A stretch of 37,045 nucleotides of DNA from Candidatus Babelota bacterium (GCA_013288045.1 JABDCP010000011.1:1-37045), one strand, 5' to 3'. Counted from the first letter of the stretch, positions 23,961 to 33,685 are shown. Numbers and translations are program-made. Notes: a model not told the origin generated them from the sequence alone.

Positions 23961-25634
23961 CTACACACTACAGCCCACGGTAAATTGTTCAGAGGCAGAT
24001 ACGGGCAATTTCCCTTGAGCTTTTAAGGTACCCCGCAGAACTTCAGCGGCAGCACATTGTGCATCGGGATCATCTTCATAAGCTACAAGGATGGCTGCTT
24101 CGTCGCCAAAGTTGCGCAAGCTATAAGCATTTCCAAATAAGGTCAGAATAACCTGCTTCTGAAGCTCTTTGAGTTTCTTTATAAGCGTAAGCGCACTTTC
24201 AGAGAGACCAAAGTTCTTATGAGCAAATTTGTTCATCTCAAATATACCGATCACCACTCGTGTAATCCCTTTGATTTTCTCTAAGAGTTTATCAACCTCT
24301 TCTTGTGATGCCTGAACAGGTTGGTAATAAACAACGGCAAAAGAGATCACAAATGGCGCGCCCTGAACACCACCTATCTGTATCACCGGAACTTCTTGAG
24401 TATTTATAGGAAGTGCTTGATTGTTTCGCACAAGCGTTAGAGCTTTTTGATAAAGCTCTTTTTTAAGCGCTCGCGCCTCGTCAGTCATAATACTTTTTAG
24501 TGCTTGCGGTATATCTATTTGACGGTGCCTATGAAGACCTGCCGACTCTTTTGCCTTCAGGATCTTAAGAACTTTTGCATCAAGCTCCTCGCGTGGAATT
24601 CTTCCGTCAAGAACTGCCTGCTCTATTAGTCCAATCGCACGAGGTACATCGGTAGGACATAGAAGTATATCAGTACCTGCACATACCGCTTTCAGCTCAA
24701 TATCACCTTGACCATAACTCTTAAGGGCCCCCATGTTAAGTCCGTCACTGATTACTAACCCCTTGAAACCAAGCTTGTTCTTAAGAAGCTCTGTAACGAT
24801 GGGATATGATAAGCTCGAAGGTGTATGAGTAGCATCAAATGCAGGAACATCAAGATGTGCCATCATAATTGCTTCAACCCCATGCGCAATAAGCTGTTTA
24901 AAGGGATACAACTCTGTCTCTTCCATATGAGCTGGAGTATGATTAATGCAAGGTAATGCATGATGAGAATCAACAGAGGTATCTCCATGCCCAGGAAAAT
25001 GTTTAGCACAATCGAGAACAGCTGAAGCTCGTAGACCTGCAGCATAAGCATTGCCCAGTCGAGCTACTCGTTCTTTATCTTCTCCAAAAGAGCGATCACT
25101 AATAACTACATTCTGAGTATTATTATTTACGTCAACCACCGGAGCTAAATTTACGTGTACACCAATAGCTCGACATTGACGTCCGATCTCTTTACCCAAT
25201 TGAAAAACGAGCTGCTCATCTTGCAGTGCACCAAGTGTCATATTTCTTGGAAATCTCATCGTTTCATTAAGGCGCATAGTGAGGCCCCATTCAGCATCAA
25301 GGCATATGAGTAACGGAAGCTTGGAGAGTTCTTGAAAGTGATTAGTTAATGCCATCTGTTTTTCTGGAGTGCTTTTCATAAGGAAGATAACCCCACCAAT
25401 CGCGTGCTCACGGATGAGTTTCTCAATATAGGGCGGCTTCATTGAATCACGCTCTAGCGAAAATTGCTGCGCTAACGTAGTAGTCTCAGCACCAAAATCA
25501 GATGCTGCAGAAACAACAAATAGCTGCCCTATCTTTTCCTTTAAGGTTAAGTCCGGCAAGGTCTTCTCTACCCATGCTGCATAGCAGGAGTTAGTGATAA
25601 GTGCTGCCACCGTTAGTAAAGAAATATAGTTCAT
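23961..25634 (-). CDS. nagZ: Exported beta-N-acetylhexosaminidase, GH3 family
   Basis: The enzyme removes N-acetylglucosamine from peptidoglycan fragments. The NagZ loop KHFPGHGDT (211-219) with the Asp222-x-His224 dyad (VDSHHALP), the catalytic Asp297 in ISDGLNMGAL and MMAHLDVPAFD are intact. At 557 aa it has the second C-terminal domain seen in Bacillus-type two-domain NagZ rather than the single-domain E. coli form. A signal peptide (cleavage near CYAAW) places it in the periplasm or beyond, unlike cytosolic E. coli NagZ. ATG at 25634 is chosen because GGGAGC lies just ahead. Confidence 0.92.
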   Translation of the reverse strand: MNYISLLTVAALITNSCYAAWVEKTLPDLTLKEKIGQLFVVSAASDFGAETTTLAQQFSLERDSMKPPYIEKLIREHAIGGVIFLMKSTPEKQMALTNHFQELSKLPLLICLDAEWGLTMRLNETMRFPRNMTLGALQDEQLVFQLGKEIGRQCRAIGVHVNLAPVVDVNNNTQNVVISDRSFGEDKERVARLGNAYAAGLRASAVLDCAKHFPGHGDTSVDSHHALPCINHTPAHMEETELYPFKQLIAHGVEAIMMAHLDVPAFDATHTPSSLSYPIVTELLKNKLGFKGLVISDGLNMGALKSYGQGDIELKAVCAGTDILLCPTDVPRAIGLIEQAVLDGRIPREELDAKVLKILKAKESAGLHRHRQIDIPQALKSIMTDEARALKKELYQKALTLVRNNQALPINTQEVPVIQIGGVQGAPFVISFAVVYYQPVQASQEEVDKLLEKIKGITRVVIGIFEMNKFAHKNFGLSESALTLIKKLKELQKQVILTLFGNAYSLRNFGDEAAILVAYEDDPDAQCAAAEVLRGTLKAQGKLPVSASEQFTVGCSV

Positions 25635-25762
25635 AAAATTGCTCCCTAGATACACCTAGTTAAAAAGTAGATTCTCAGGTTAAATGTAGCAAGAAACTAT
25701 CCTCAAGGCTATGCCATACATAATGATAGTAGAACATCTATCCCACTTTATCGCTCATCTAT

Positions 25763-25788
25763 GCTACACAAATGAGCTACACAAATGA
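25763..25788. repeat. Perfect 13-bp tandem repeat upstream of ftsK
   Basis: GCTACACAAATGA occurs twice head to tail (25763-25775, 25776-25788). A TATAGT (25801-25806) that may be the ftsK -10 follows by 12 bp, so the repeat covers the -35 region. Confidence 0.8.
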
Positions 25789-25852
25789 TCAGCTTTGGGA
25801 TATAGTAGAGGTGCTTTAAGCATGACGTCAGATAACCATACCGAGAGCAGCC

Positions 25853-28078
25853 ATGAGTATAACCAAAAAAAATCCACCAACCACTAAGCTCGTTGAGGAA
25901 GAGACCCTTTCTCCCCGCGCTCAGAAAATAGCAATCTCCCTTGCTATCGGATCAGCTGCTTTGGTAAACGCACTTGCACTTGCCAGCTACCACTTTGGAG
26001 ATAGCTCTTTTATCTATGATAGTACCACTCTACACCCTACGGCAAATTGGCTCGGTTCTTTCGGTGCCTATTGGGCATCGTTCCTCTTATATCTTTTTGG
26101 CACCTCAGCGTGGCTTATCCCTGGAATCCTGTTGTATGTCTTACGAGTGCATATGTTTAATCTTGCCTGGAGACGAGAGATCGATCGAATTGCTGCTATG
26201 GTTGCCTTTTTTTTCATAGCTACAGGTATTGGTAATTATTTTAGTCTTGAGTGGTACCAAGGTATCTATCCCGGAGGACTCTGTGGGATCTTGGTATCAG
26301 GTCTTATGCAAGTGTTTTTCTCAGAGCCTCACCAGGAGCTCTTCTTATTCGTACTCACTTGGGCATTATGGATCGTTATTGCACGATTTTCATTTATTCT
26401 CTATCTCTATCCTATAAGAGACCTCCTGGCACGGATCCCGATAAAAAGCATGCTTACAGCTAGCAAGAATCATATCGTAGGACTCCTTACTCGCCTTGTA
26501 AACCTCGTGAGTCGCCAAGAATCCGGCACTTCCCATCCAGAACCTTCATCTCGACTTTCAAAGCTTCTTAATGAATTTAAGGAGAGTGAGCAATCTGAAG
26601 AAGCTGAGGTAACTACGGTTATCCCAGCAGTAAAGCCGCATCATGTAACCCAGGTGACAGCCGAAGGAGAGCAACCCCAAGAGAGTGGACGTCAGGAAGG
26701 CTACCACTTACCCTCATCAGATCTTTTTGCAAACGTAAAGGAGGCTGAAACGGATGATGACATACGCCAAAAAAGTGAAGAACGTGCTAAAACTCTTGAA
26801 GATAAGCTTGAACGGTTCGGTATAAAAGGAAAAATCACCTCGATCACCCAAGGGCCGGTGGTCACGTTATTTGAATACCAACCTTCGGTCGATACGAGAA
26901 TTAACACGATCGTCGCTCGAGAAGATGATCTTGCTCTTGCTTTGCAAGCACTAAGCTTACGCATTATTGCCCCCATTCCCGGCCGTTCTGTTGTGGGACT
27001 TGAAGTTGCACATGCTAAGCGAAAGGCAGTTCTTTTTTCTCACATCATTAAGAGCAAATCATATTCTTCTTTTAAAGGCCTTCTCCCCTTGATCTTAGGA
27101 AAAGATACCCTCGGAGGACATGTCATCATCGATCTTGCCTCATGTCCACACTTGTTAGTAGCTGGATCAACCGGTTCAGGAAAGTCGGTCGGTCTGCATG
27201 GTATGCTTATCAGCTTACTATGCAGCAAATCTCCCGACGAAGTAAAGCTCATCCTTATCGATCCTAAGCGCTTAGAATTTGCTGCATATGCTGATATTGC
27301 TCACCTAGTCTTTCCAGTGGTTACCGATCCTAAACGTGCTATCGTCGTACTAAAATGGGCAGTAGAATGCATGGAAAACCGTTATATCCAGTTGTCTGAA
27401 GCCCAAGCGCGTAATGCTACAGACTTCAATAAGAAAAAGTCCCCTACTGACGAAGACTATATGCCCTACTTAGTTATTGTCATCGATGAGCTTGCTGATC
27501 TTATGATGACGGCAGGTAAAGAAGTTGAGTTCCTTATTGCAAGGCTTGCTCAGATGGCACGTGCCGCAGGCATCCATCTTATCACCGCAACCCAGCGGCC
27601 TTCAGTTGATGTTATTACCGGGCTCATTAAGGTTAACTTCCCTACAAGGATCGCCTACAAGGTTATCTCCAAGGTTGACTCAAGAACCATTCTTGACATG
27701 ACTGGTGCTGAAAAGCTGCTTGGCAAGGGCGATATGCTTTTCTTAGATAGTAAAGGAGCGGTACAGCGGGTCCATGGTGCTTTTGTAACTGATGAAGAAA
27801 TTGCTGCTGTCATTAGCCATATTAAAGCCGAACGGGAAGTCCACTACCAAGAACTCGTAAGTATCCGGCCAAGCGAAGTAACTGAAGATTCTGATGAGCT
27901 CTTTCAAGACGTGGTTAATTACCTTCAAAATAAGGATGAGATATCTATTTCATTACTGCAACGAGTATTTAGAGTGGGATATAACCGTTCTGCGAGAATT
28001 ATTGACCAGCTTGAAGAAAACGGGTACATACTCCCCGCCGATGGAGGCAAAATGAGGAAAGTCGTCAAGGATTCTTAA
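25853..28078 (+). CDS. ftsK: DNA translocase FtsK
   Basis: FtsK pumps chromosomal DNA through the closing septum and aids dimer resolution. Four membrane helices occupy about 25-190, a short linker about 200-290, then alpha/beta motor domains with Walker A GSTGSGKS (438-445) and Walker B VIDELAD (Asp545, Glu546). The C-terminal winged-helix gamma domain (DELFQDVVNYL..ISISLLQRVFRVGYNRSARIIDQLE) is complete. At 741 aa it is nearer SpoIIIE than the long-linker E. coli form. It is the first of three plus-strand core genes. Confidence 0.95.
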   Translation: MSITKKNPPTTKLVEEETLSPRAQKIAISLAIGSAALVNALALASYHFGDSSFIYDSTTLHPTANWLGSFGAYWASFLLYLFGTSAWLIPGILLYVLRVHMFNLAWRREIDRIAAMVAFFFIATGIGNYFSLEWYQGIYPGGLCGILVSGLMQVFFSEPHQELFLFVLTWALWIVIARFSFILYLYPIRDLLARIPIKSMLTASKNHIVGLLTRLVNLVSRQESGTSHPEPSSRLSKLLNEFKESEQSEEAEVTTVIPAVKPHHVTQVTAEGEQPQESGRQEGYHLPSSDLFANVKEAETDDDIRQKSEERAKTLEDKLERFGIKGKITSITQGPVVTLFEYQPSVDTRINTIVAREDDLALALQALSLRIIAPIPGRSVVGLEVAHAKRKAVLFSHIIKSKSYSSFKGLLPLILGKDTLGGHVIIDLASCPHLLVAGSTGSGKSVGLHGMLISLLCSKSPDEVKLILIDPKRLEFAAYADIAHLVFPVVTDPKRAIVVLKWAVECMENRYIQLSEAQARNATDFNKKKSPTDEDYMPYLVIVIDELADLMMTAGKEVEFLIARLAQMARAAGIHLITATQRPSVDVITGLIKVNFPTRIAYKVISKVDSRTILDMTGAEKLLGKGDMLFLDSKGAVQRVHGAFVTDEEIAAVISHIKAEREVHYQELVSIRPSEVTEDSDELFQDVVNYLQNKDEISISLLQRVFRVGYNRSARIIDQLEENGYILPADGGKMRKVVKDS

Positions 28079-28332
28079 TGATACCGTACTCTACGCAGGA
28101 CATTGACCTCTCCTTAGGCTCATTACAATCTGAAAAGAAGCCCTCTGTCGTTTGAAGCTCCCTCGTCCCCTCTTGGTTATGCCTAAGGGAGAGATAACTT
28201 ATGCTTGACTGGCAATATAATCCGTTTACCTCCTGCAGTAAGGATGATCTCGCGTTGCTTTCTTTTGACAAATGATCAGCATAAAAGTATGATAAAGTTG
28301 ACACATTACATTCCCATCATTGAGGTTCAACA
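28079..28332. other. ftsK-murF spacer with long-range stem
   Basis: CTCTCCTTAGGC (28108-28119) can pair with GCCTAAGGGAGAG (28181-28193) around a loop of about 60 nt, with one bulge; it might end ftsK transcripts. The murF promoter follows at 28265. Confidence 0.35.
28265..28293 (+). promoter_or_regulatory. murF promoter
   Basis: A consensus TTGACA (28265-28270), 17-bp spacer and TATGAT (28288-28293). The leader would be about 33 nt with GAGG at 28323-28326 before the ATG at 28333. A second TTGACA at 28298 has no matching -10. Confidence 0.75.
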
Positions 28333-29730
28333 ATGCGTTTTAATCAACAATTCATTACTTCGGTTGTGCCTGAAGCTCGTTTCTCTGGTTCTCAAATACA
28401 AGAATTTACGGCAGCTTCACTCGATTCACGAGAAGTAAAAAAAGGTGAACTTTTTATTGCAGTTCAAGGCAGTAAAGTAGATGGTCATGACTATATAGCC
28501 GAGGCTCTGACTAAGGGAGCTGTTGGCATTATAATCGATCATGCTAAAGAAGAAGTACTTAAGAAACTTGATAAAAATGCGTTAGATAAAATATTTGTTG
28601 TGAGCGTTCCCGATACGCAGAAAGCGGTAATTAGTATAGCCGCAGTATGGAGATCCCTCTTTACGATACCGGTCATAGGGATCACGGGATCTATCGGAAA
28701 AACCACCACGAAAGAGATGATTGCCAATATTGCTCGATTGCACGGAATGAAATACGTCGCCTCAAAGGGCAATCAAAACACCGCAATTGGTCTTGCACTG
28801 AATATTCTCAGGCTCCGTCAAGAACATCAGCTCGCGATACTTGAAATGGGAATTAGTATGCGTGGCGAAATGGCTCGCATGACTGATCTAGCAAGGCCGA
28901 CAATAGGTATTATCACCTATATTGGTCATAGTCATATGGAAGGTCTTGGTTCACTGAATGATATCGCGAATGAAAAAAGAGAGATTTTTAAGCACTTTAA
29001 AGAAGATAATATAGGTATCATCAACGGCGACCAGTTAATACTTTCCCAAATTGCTTACCGCCACCCTATGATTCGGTTTGGTAGTAAGACTACTAACCAA
29101 GTACAAGGGCGTAAGATTCAACCAAATAACCTCACCACAACTTTTGTGCTCAAGTTATATAAAGAGCGCTTCAATATCGTCCTTGATACCAATAATACTT
29201 CTCGAGTATTCAATGCATTGGCTGCTTCCGCTGCAGGATATCTTCTTGGAATTCCTTCAAAAACAATTATTAAGGGCATTCAAGAACCGCTCATCATCGA
29301 AGGACGCTTCCATTCAACGCTCCTCAAAGCAGATAAAGGAATTCTCATCGATGATGCCTATAATGCAAGTCCTGAAAGCATGAAAGCCGCTTTACTTGCC
29401 TTTGAAAAAGTTGAGTCTAAGGGCCAAAAGATTGCCGTCCTTGGTGATATGCTTGAGCTTGGAGTAAATAGCCCCTTCTGGCACCGCCAGCTCGGAAGGT
29501 TCCTGCGTAAGGTTCCTTCATTGAATCATGTCATTTTGGTAGGTGATCTGGTGAAATGGACAAAAGATACTGTTCCTGTAGGTATCACCTTTGAACATGT
29601 ACCAACCTGGAAAGAAGCAACAGAAAGCCTGAAAAAAAGACTTGATCGCGGTGCTGCGATCCTGGTAAAAGGATCACTCGGCATGCAGCTGCAGAATCTT
29701 GTTGGTGAACTTACTGAAACACAAAAATAA
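28333..29730 (+). CDS. murF: UDP-N-acetylmuramoyl-tripeptide--D-alanyl-D-alanine ligase
   Basis: MurF adds D-Ala-D-Ala to the UDP-MurNAc-tripeptide in the cytoplasm, the last soluble step of wall precursor synthesis. The N-terminal domain has SLDSREVKKGELFIAV, the ATP loop GSIGKTTTK spans residues 119-127, the central domain LEMGISMRGEM, and the C-terminal domain DDAYNASPESM and LGDMLELG. At 465 aa it is of standard length. A consensus promoter and GAGG ribosome site are present. It precedes rsmH, recalling the division and cell wall cluster, but a terminator separates them. Confidence 0.96.
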   Translation: MRFNQQFITSVVPEARFSGSQIQEFTAASLDSREVKKGELFIAVQGSKVDGHDYIAEALTKGAVGIIIDHAKEEVLKKLDKNALDKIFVVSVPDTQKAVISIAAVWRSLFTIPVIGITGSIGKTTTKEMIANIARLHGMKYVASKGNQNTAIGLALNILRLRQEHQLAILEMGISMRGEMARMTDLARPTIGIITYIGHSHMEGLGSLNDIANEKREIFKHFKEDNIGIINGDQLILSQIAYRHPMIRFGSKTTNQVQGRKIQPNNLTTTFVLKLYKERFNIVLDTNNTSRVFNALAASAAGYLLGIPSKTIIKGIQEPLIIEGRFHSTLLKADKGILIDDAYNASPESMKAALLAFEKVESKGQKIAVLGDMLELGVNSPFWHRQLGRFLRKVPSLNHVILVGDLVKWTKDTVPVGITFEHVPTWKEATESLKKRLDRGAAILVKGSLGMQLQNLVGELTETQK

Positions 29731-29742
29731 ATAAAGAAGATG

Positions 29743-29770
29743 CAGGGCCGAGAAACGGCCCTGTTATCTT
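29743..29770 (+). terminator. Intrinsic terminator after murF
   Basis: CAGGGCCG (29743-29750) and CGGCCCTG (29756-29763) form an 8-bp GC-rich stem with an AGAAA loop, followed by TTATCTT. It lies only 13 bp after the murF stop and directly before rsmH. Confidence 0.8.
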
Positions 29771-29782
29771 GGCGTACCCCCT

Positions 29783-30673
29783 ATGTCCCTAACACCAGAA
29801 ACTTCCTATCATATCTCGGTAATGGCTGACGAAGTGCGTACCTACCTAGCTCCCAAGCCTCAGGGTATCTATGTTGATGCTACTTTTGGTGGTGGCGGCC
29901 ATACAAAAGTCATACTCGAGGCTGAGCCAACCTGCACGGTTATCGGTATCGATTGGGATGCTCATGCACTTGAACTCAATGCACCTCCTTTAGAAGAAGA
30001 ATATGGCGATCGCTTTATTCCGATGGCCGGTAGCTTTGCCCATATCGGCCGGATCCTTAAGAAGCTTAATATAAGTCACATTGATGGGATTATTGCAGAT
30101 TTTGGGACCTCACAATACCAGATAAAAAATCTCCCAGGGTTTTCCTTCTCGGTGCCTACCCCACTTGATATGCGTATGTCACCAGGCCATTATAAAACAA
30201 CCGCCTATGATGTGGTTAATAGGGCTACGGAAGAGGAGCTAGCAAACATCTTCTTTGATTATGGCGAAGAGCGAGCATCACGCAAGATTGCACGACTCAT
30301 TGTCGAACAAAGAAAGACAAAACCTATTAGCACAACGACTGAGCTCGCGCAGCTTATCATGAAAATAGTCAAACCTTATAGTCGCTCGATACATCCTGCT
30401 ACCAAAGTTTTTCAGGCACTGAGAATATTTGTTAATGATGAGCTGAATAACATTAAAGCCCTCCTGACTGCTTCGTTAAATCTCCTTAACCCTGAAGGTC
30501 GTATTGTGTGTATCAGCTTCCATTCTCTTGAAGATCGTATCGTAAAACAGTTTTTTAAAGCACATCCTGAGCTTACCATCCTCACTAAAAAAGTAATCCA
30601 GGCTTCAGATGAAGAGCTTGCGCGAAACCCCTCATCGCGCAGTGCCAAATTACGAGCAGCCGAAAAAGAATAA
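29783..30673 (+). CDS. rsmH: 16S rRNA (cytosine1402-N4)-methyltransferase
   Basis: RsmH methylates C1402 in the decoding centre of 16S rRNA. The family start HISVMADEV, SAM loop DATFGGGGHT (32-41), DFGTSQYQI, and the C-terminal FHSLEDRIVKQFF and NPSSRSAKLRAAE blocks are all present in 296 aa. The start at 29783 keeps the conserved His near the N-terminus. No ribosome site is seen before it, and the murF terminator lies just upstream, so its transcription may depend on read-through or a start within that gap. Confidence 0.96.
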   Translation: MSLTPETSYHISVMADEVRTYLAPKPQGIYVDATFGGGGHTKVILEAEPTCTVIGIDWDAHALELNAPPLEEEYGDRFIPMAGSFAHIGRILKKLNISHIDGIIADFGTSQYQIKNLPGFSFSVPTPLDMRMSPGHYKTTAYDVVNRATEEELANIFFDYGEERASRKIARLIVEQRKTKPISTTTELAQLIMKIVKPYSRSIHPATKVFQALRIFVNDELNNIKALLTASLNLLNPEGRIVCISFHSLEDRIVKQFFKAHPELTILTKKVIQASDEELARNPSSRSAKLRAAEKE

Positions 30674-30753
30674 GCCACCAGTTCATTCGAAGCTTTATAA
30701 ATCAAACTTCTTAAAAGCTTGATCTAGTACACAGATTTTGAGAACCCTTAAGC

Positions 30754-30782
30754 TTGACGCGATACTATGCTTGGGCTATACT
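30754..30782 (+). promoter_or_regulatory. tRNA-Gln promoter
   Basis: TTGACG (30754-30759), 17-bp spacer, TATACT (30777-30782), placed about 33 bp before the tRNA 5' end. Confidence 0.7.
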
Positions 30783-30814
30783 AATTATATTCTTGTTCTA
30801 ATTTGACTTTTCTA

Positions 30815-30889
30815 TGGGGCGTAGCCAAGCGGTAAGGCATCAGGTTTTGGTCCTGACATGCGGAGGTTCGATCCCTTCCGCCCCAGCCA
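30815..30889 (+). tRNA. tRNA-Gln (UUG anticodon)
   Basis: The acceptor strand TGGGGCG pairs with CGCCCCA, with the U1-A72 pair typical of tRNA-Gln. Anticodon loop TTTTGGT gives UUG. T arm contains GGTTCGATCC. Discriminator G and encoded CCA (30887-30889). A TTTTTT run lies about 15 bp on. Confidence 0.95.
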
Positions 30890-31019
30890 AGCTTATCATC
30901 ATTTTTTAGCACACAAAAGAAGAGCTTCTAAGCTGCAGATCGCAGCTTTTTGCTTTCGACCTATCACTGTGACTCAGTTGCAGCCACTTTCTGCACGAGA
31001 GAAGAAAACACCATTTTTT

Positions 31020-31814
31020 TTAATCAGCCAACCGGGCAAGACCCTTTTGTTTGCTACGATTGAAGCAATACAGAAAGAGCAGGGCCGATGCCACCGCATA
31101 TACGATGCTCATCGCATACCCCTTCATGAGATATACGGTCGGATCTTGCTGATGCATTAAATAGCCGCGCATCCCAGTAAATATATAGCTCATCGGTATA
31201 CAAGTACTGAGCGCTTGACCCCACTTTGGAAGCACTTCAATAGGATAATAAGCACCGCTGAATGGCAACAAAAACCAGGCTACTACAAAACCCAGTTCCA
31301 CACCCCGCTTACCAAGCGTTACCACTATTTGTAAGCAGGTAAATCCAAGCCAGATACCACAAAGAAAGAGTGGCGGCATGAAAAGGAGAAACGAAGATAT
31401 CATATACAAGAAGGAAAGATTATAGAGTGAGTATACAAGGAGCATTGAACAAGCTATTGTTACGGTCATGGCAAAGGCATAAAAAAGCACTATGCCGAGC
31501 ATCCATTCAATAGTTCGTAAAGGAAGAGAAAACAGATTTATAATGTTATTGTTCCAAAGCTCTTCACAAAATGCGATGACAATAATATTAGCTCCACGTC
31601 CAACCACTTGCCATAAGAGAATCGCCAGCAAAGCTGCTGCTTCGTAATTTTGAAATTGTGATCCACCTGAGCGCTGAATCCATGCACCTAAAAATCCCCA
31701 AATTAATATATCGAGTGCCGGCCAATAGAAGGATCCAAGTAACATATTGAAATCACGACGCCAGAGACGCCCATGGCGAAGTACTACTGCCCAAATCGGG
31801 GACCAAGATATCAT
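31020..31814 (-). CDS. ABC-2 type transporter permease
   Basis: The 264-aa protein has six hydrophobic segments, with an amphipathic N-terminus (RHGRLWRRDFNMLLGSFYWPALDILIWGFLG) typical of ABC-2 (DrrB/NodJ-like) permeases. It would form the membrane channel for the ATPase encoded just upstream (11-bp gap). GAGGATT ahead of the ATG is a good ribosome site. The exported substrate is unknown; polysaccharide, lipid or drug are the usual choices. Confidence 0.85.
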   Translation of the reverse strand: MISWSPIWAVVLRHGRLWRRDFNMLLGSFYWPALDILIWGFLGAWIQRSGGSQFQNYEAAALLAILLWQVVGRGANIIVIAFCEELWNNNIINLFSLPLRTIEWMLGIVLFYAFAMTVTIACSMLLVYSLYNLSFLYMISSFLLFMPPLFLCGIWLGFTCLQIVVTLGKRGVELGFVVAWFLLPFSGAYYPIEVLPKWGQALSTCIPMSYIFTGMRGYLMHQQDPTVYLMKGYAMSIVYAVASALLFLYCFNRSKQKGLARLAD

Positions 31815-31825
31815 AGCAATCCTCT

Positions 31826-32764
31826 CTATTTTGCAATGCTCATAAAATAATCTTCAAGCGAAGGCTTATCGATTGAAATCTGTGAAAAGGCTATTTTCTG
31901 CTCACCAAGCTGTGTCAAAAAGTCTGAAATAGCATGCTCGTCAAGTTCAACAACTAGCTCTGGTCCTTGCTGCATACAGGGGATCTGCAGTGTAGCAAAG
32001 TACCTAACAGCCTGCTCAACAGAACTTGAAATATGTAGATGTACCCGGACTTTGGAGACCGATTTCGCTAATTGCTCTGGAGTATTATCGGCGATGATAG
32101 CTCCCTTTTTAAGGACCAGTACCCGATTACACAGCTTAGTAACTTCATCCATATTATGTGAGGTAATCAAGATCGAAGTGCCCCGCTCATTGCGCTGGGC
32201 CAAGATAAACTGACGCACTTCATGTGCCACATCTGGATCGAGTGAGGCAGTTGGCTCATCAAGAAGGACAATTTCAGGATCCGCAATAAATGCCTTAACA
32301 AGCAACATACGCGTTGTTTGTCCTGCAGAAAGAGTACCCGTTTGTCGGTTGTGCATGTTATATAGGTCAAAAGACTTTAAGAACCGTTGAATCTGTTCTC
32401 TGCGCTTTGGCTGTGGGATACCGTACACGCGCCCTACCACATCAAGGTTTTCAGACACCGTCAATCGAAGAGGTAGCTTATCATATCCGCTTGCATACCC
32501 GATGCGCTTAAGGATAGCAATCCGATGCTTTGCAAAGTCCGTACCAAAGTAGTCGATCGATCCACTGCTTGGCGCAAGGGTACCAAGAAGCATTTGGATC
32601 GTTGTTGTTTTCCCAGCACCATTGGGTCCTAAAAATCCAAGGATCTCTCCCTTGTTCATATGAAAAGATATATCGTTTACCGCAGTATAAGTCTCAGGAG
32701 TTTTAAAGGGCCAGAAGCCTGATCTGTACTGCTTAACGAGATTACGAACTTTCAGTATCTGCAT
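31826..32764 (-). CDS. ABC transporter ATP-binding protein
   Basis: The 312-aa protein has Walker A GPNGAGKT (46-53), a signature LSAGQ (145-149, LSGGQ in most relatives), Walker B IVLLDE (165-170), D-loop SLD and switch His in ITSHNMDE. The C-terminal ~90 residues match the accessory domain of DrrA-like exporters. It powers the permease encoded next. Its start overlaps the kinase gene upstream by 13 bp, so both are translated from one message. Confidence 0.93.
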   Translation of the reverse strand: MQILKVRNLVKQYRSGFWPFKTPETYTAVNDISFHMNKGEILGFLGPNGAGKTTTIQMLLGTLAPSSGSIDYFGTDFAKHRIAILKRIGYASGYDKLPLRLTVSENLDVVGRVYGIPQPKRREQIQRFLKSFDLYNMHNRQTGTLSAGQTTRMLLVKAFIADPEIVLLDEPTASLDPDVAHEVRQFILAQRNERGTSILITSHNMDEVTKLCNRVLVLKKGAIIADNTPEQLAKSVSKVRVHLHISSSVEQAVRYFATLQIPCMQQGPELVVELDEHAISDFLTQLGEQKIAFSQISIDKPSLEDYFMSIAK

Positions 32765-33654
32765 AAGAAATCCCTCAAAAAAGTTTCAAGAAATCGACGA
32801 TTAAACTGGTAGAATGCGGCGGTTCTTGTTTGCCAGGTACCGGTCTTAAAAACAAAGCCGATCGAAGCAACCGCTCTACTCACACGTAAAAGGGGCATCA
32901 TCGCTTCATACCCGGGCAGTGGACGTATACTTGAATATCCGTCTAAGAAAGCTTGCTTAATCTTTGGATCATTCGGCCATCCATCATGCTCCATAGGACA
33001 AAAATCTTCCTCCGCAAAACCCGCACGTGATGATGCCCAATCGATAATGCCCTGCAGCTTACCCTTATCCACAATCACATTACCCGGCCGAAAGTCTCGA
33101 TGGAGAATACAAGGACCATCAACTGAATCTAAAAGATAAGCATGCTGATCAAAATAAAGCTGACATTGCTCAATAAGCTCCTTGGGCAGATGTCTACCAC
33201 ACTCTTTAAGACCTTCTTCGAACTTCATCGTAAATACTGTCTGAGGATCGTTACTGAGTGCATCAGGGCGCGTGAGGTCTCCGTAGCCTGCTACACGATA
33301 TGTGTGAATACGAGCCAACAAAGTGCCCATCTCATTGGCAAGTGACTCAGTAAGATCTGCCATCTTGAGAATAGAACCGGGCAAGCATTCCATGAGCACT
33401 GCTCCTTTTGCAGTTCCCTCTGGGGGCACTAGGTTTACAATGCGCGGCACTGGAAGCTTATCAGCAAAGTAGTTCAAGAAATAGACCTCTCGCAGATACT
33501 CTTCAGGGCGTGCACATATTTTTAGAATAAGCTCTATTGTAGGAAGGCTAACCTTATAGACTATGGCGACAACTCCATCGTCATGCTCAATTAAAGAAAA
33601 AGTAGCATCGTAAAGATTGAGTTTCTCTCGGTAATAAGAAATAAGATCGGTCAT
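32752..33654 (-). CDS. APH/choline-kinase-like phosphotransferase
   Basis: The 300-aa protein has the aminoglycoside-phosphotransferase/protein-kinase-like fold: Lys45 in LILK as ATP-binding lysine candidate, catalytic loop HRDFRPGN (185-192, Asp187 and Asn192) and metal-binding Asp205 in IIDWASS. Family members phosphorylate aminoglycosides, choline, homoserine or other small molecules; the substrate cannot be read here. AAAGGG ahead of the ATG is the ribosome site. It sits between an AAC(6')-like gene (31-bp gap) and the ABC ATPase. Confidence 0.85.
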   Translation of the reverse strand: MTDLISYYREKLNLYDATFSLIEHDDGVVAIVYKVSLPTIELILKICARPEEYLREVYFLNYFADKLPVPRIVNLVPPEGTAKGAVLMECLPGSILKMADLTESLANEMGTLLARIHTYRVAGYGDLTRPDALSNDPQTVFTMKFEEGLKECGRHLPKELIEQCQLYFDQHAYLLDSVDGPCILHRDFRPGNVIVDKGKLQGIIDWASSRAGFAEEDFCPMEHDGWPNDPKIKQAFLDGYSSIRPLPGYEAMMPLLRVSRAVASIGFVFKTGTWQTRTAAFYQFNRRFLETFLRDFLCRY

Positions 33655-33685
33655 ATACCGGCCCTTTCTTTAATGCCTATCGTTC

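Noticed and set aside
30858-31160. 100-aa plus-strand frame after tRNA-Gln
   Set aside because: Begins inside the tRNA and runs antisense into the ABC permease gene; no family features.
32314-32511. 65-aa plus-strand frame within the ABC ATPase gene
   Set aside because: Antisense shadow of a gene with complete ATPase motifs.
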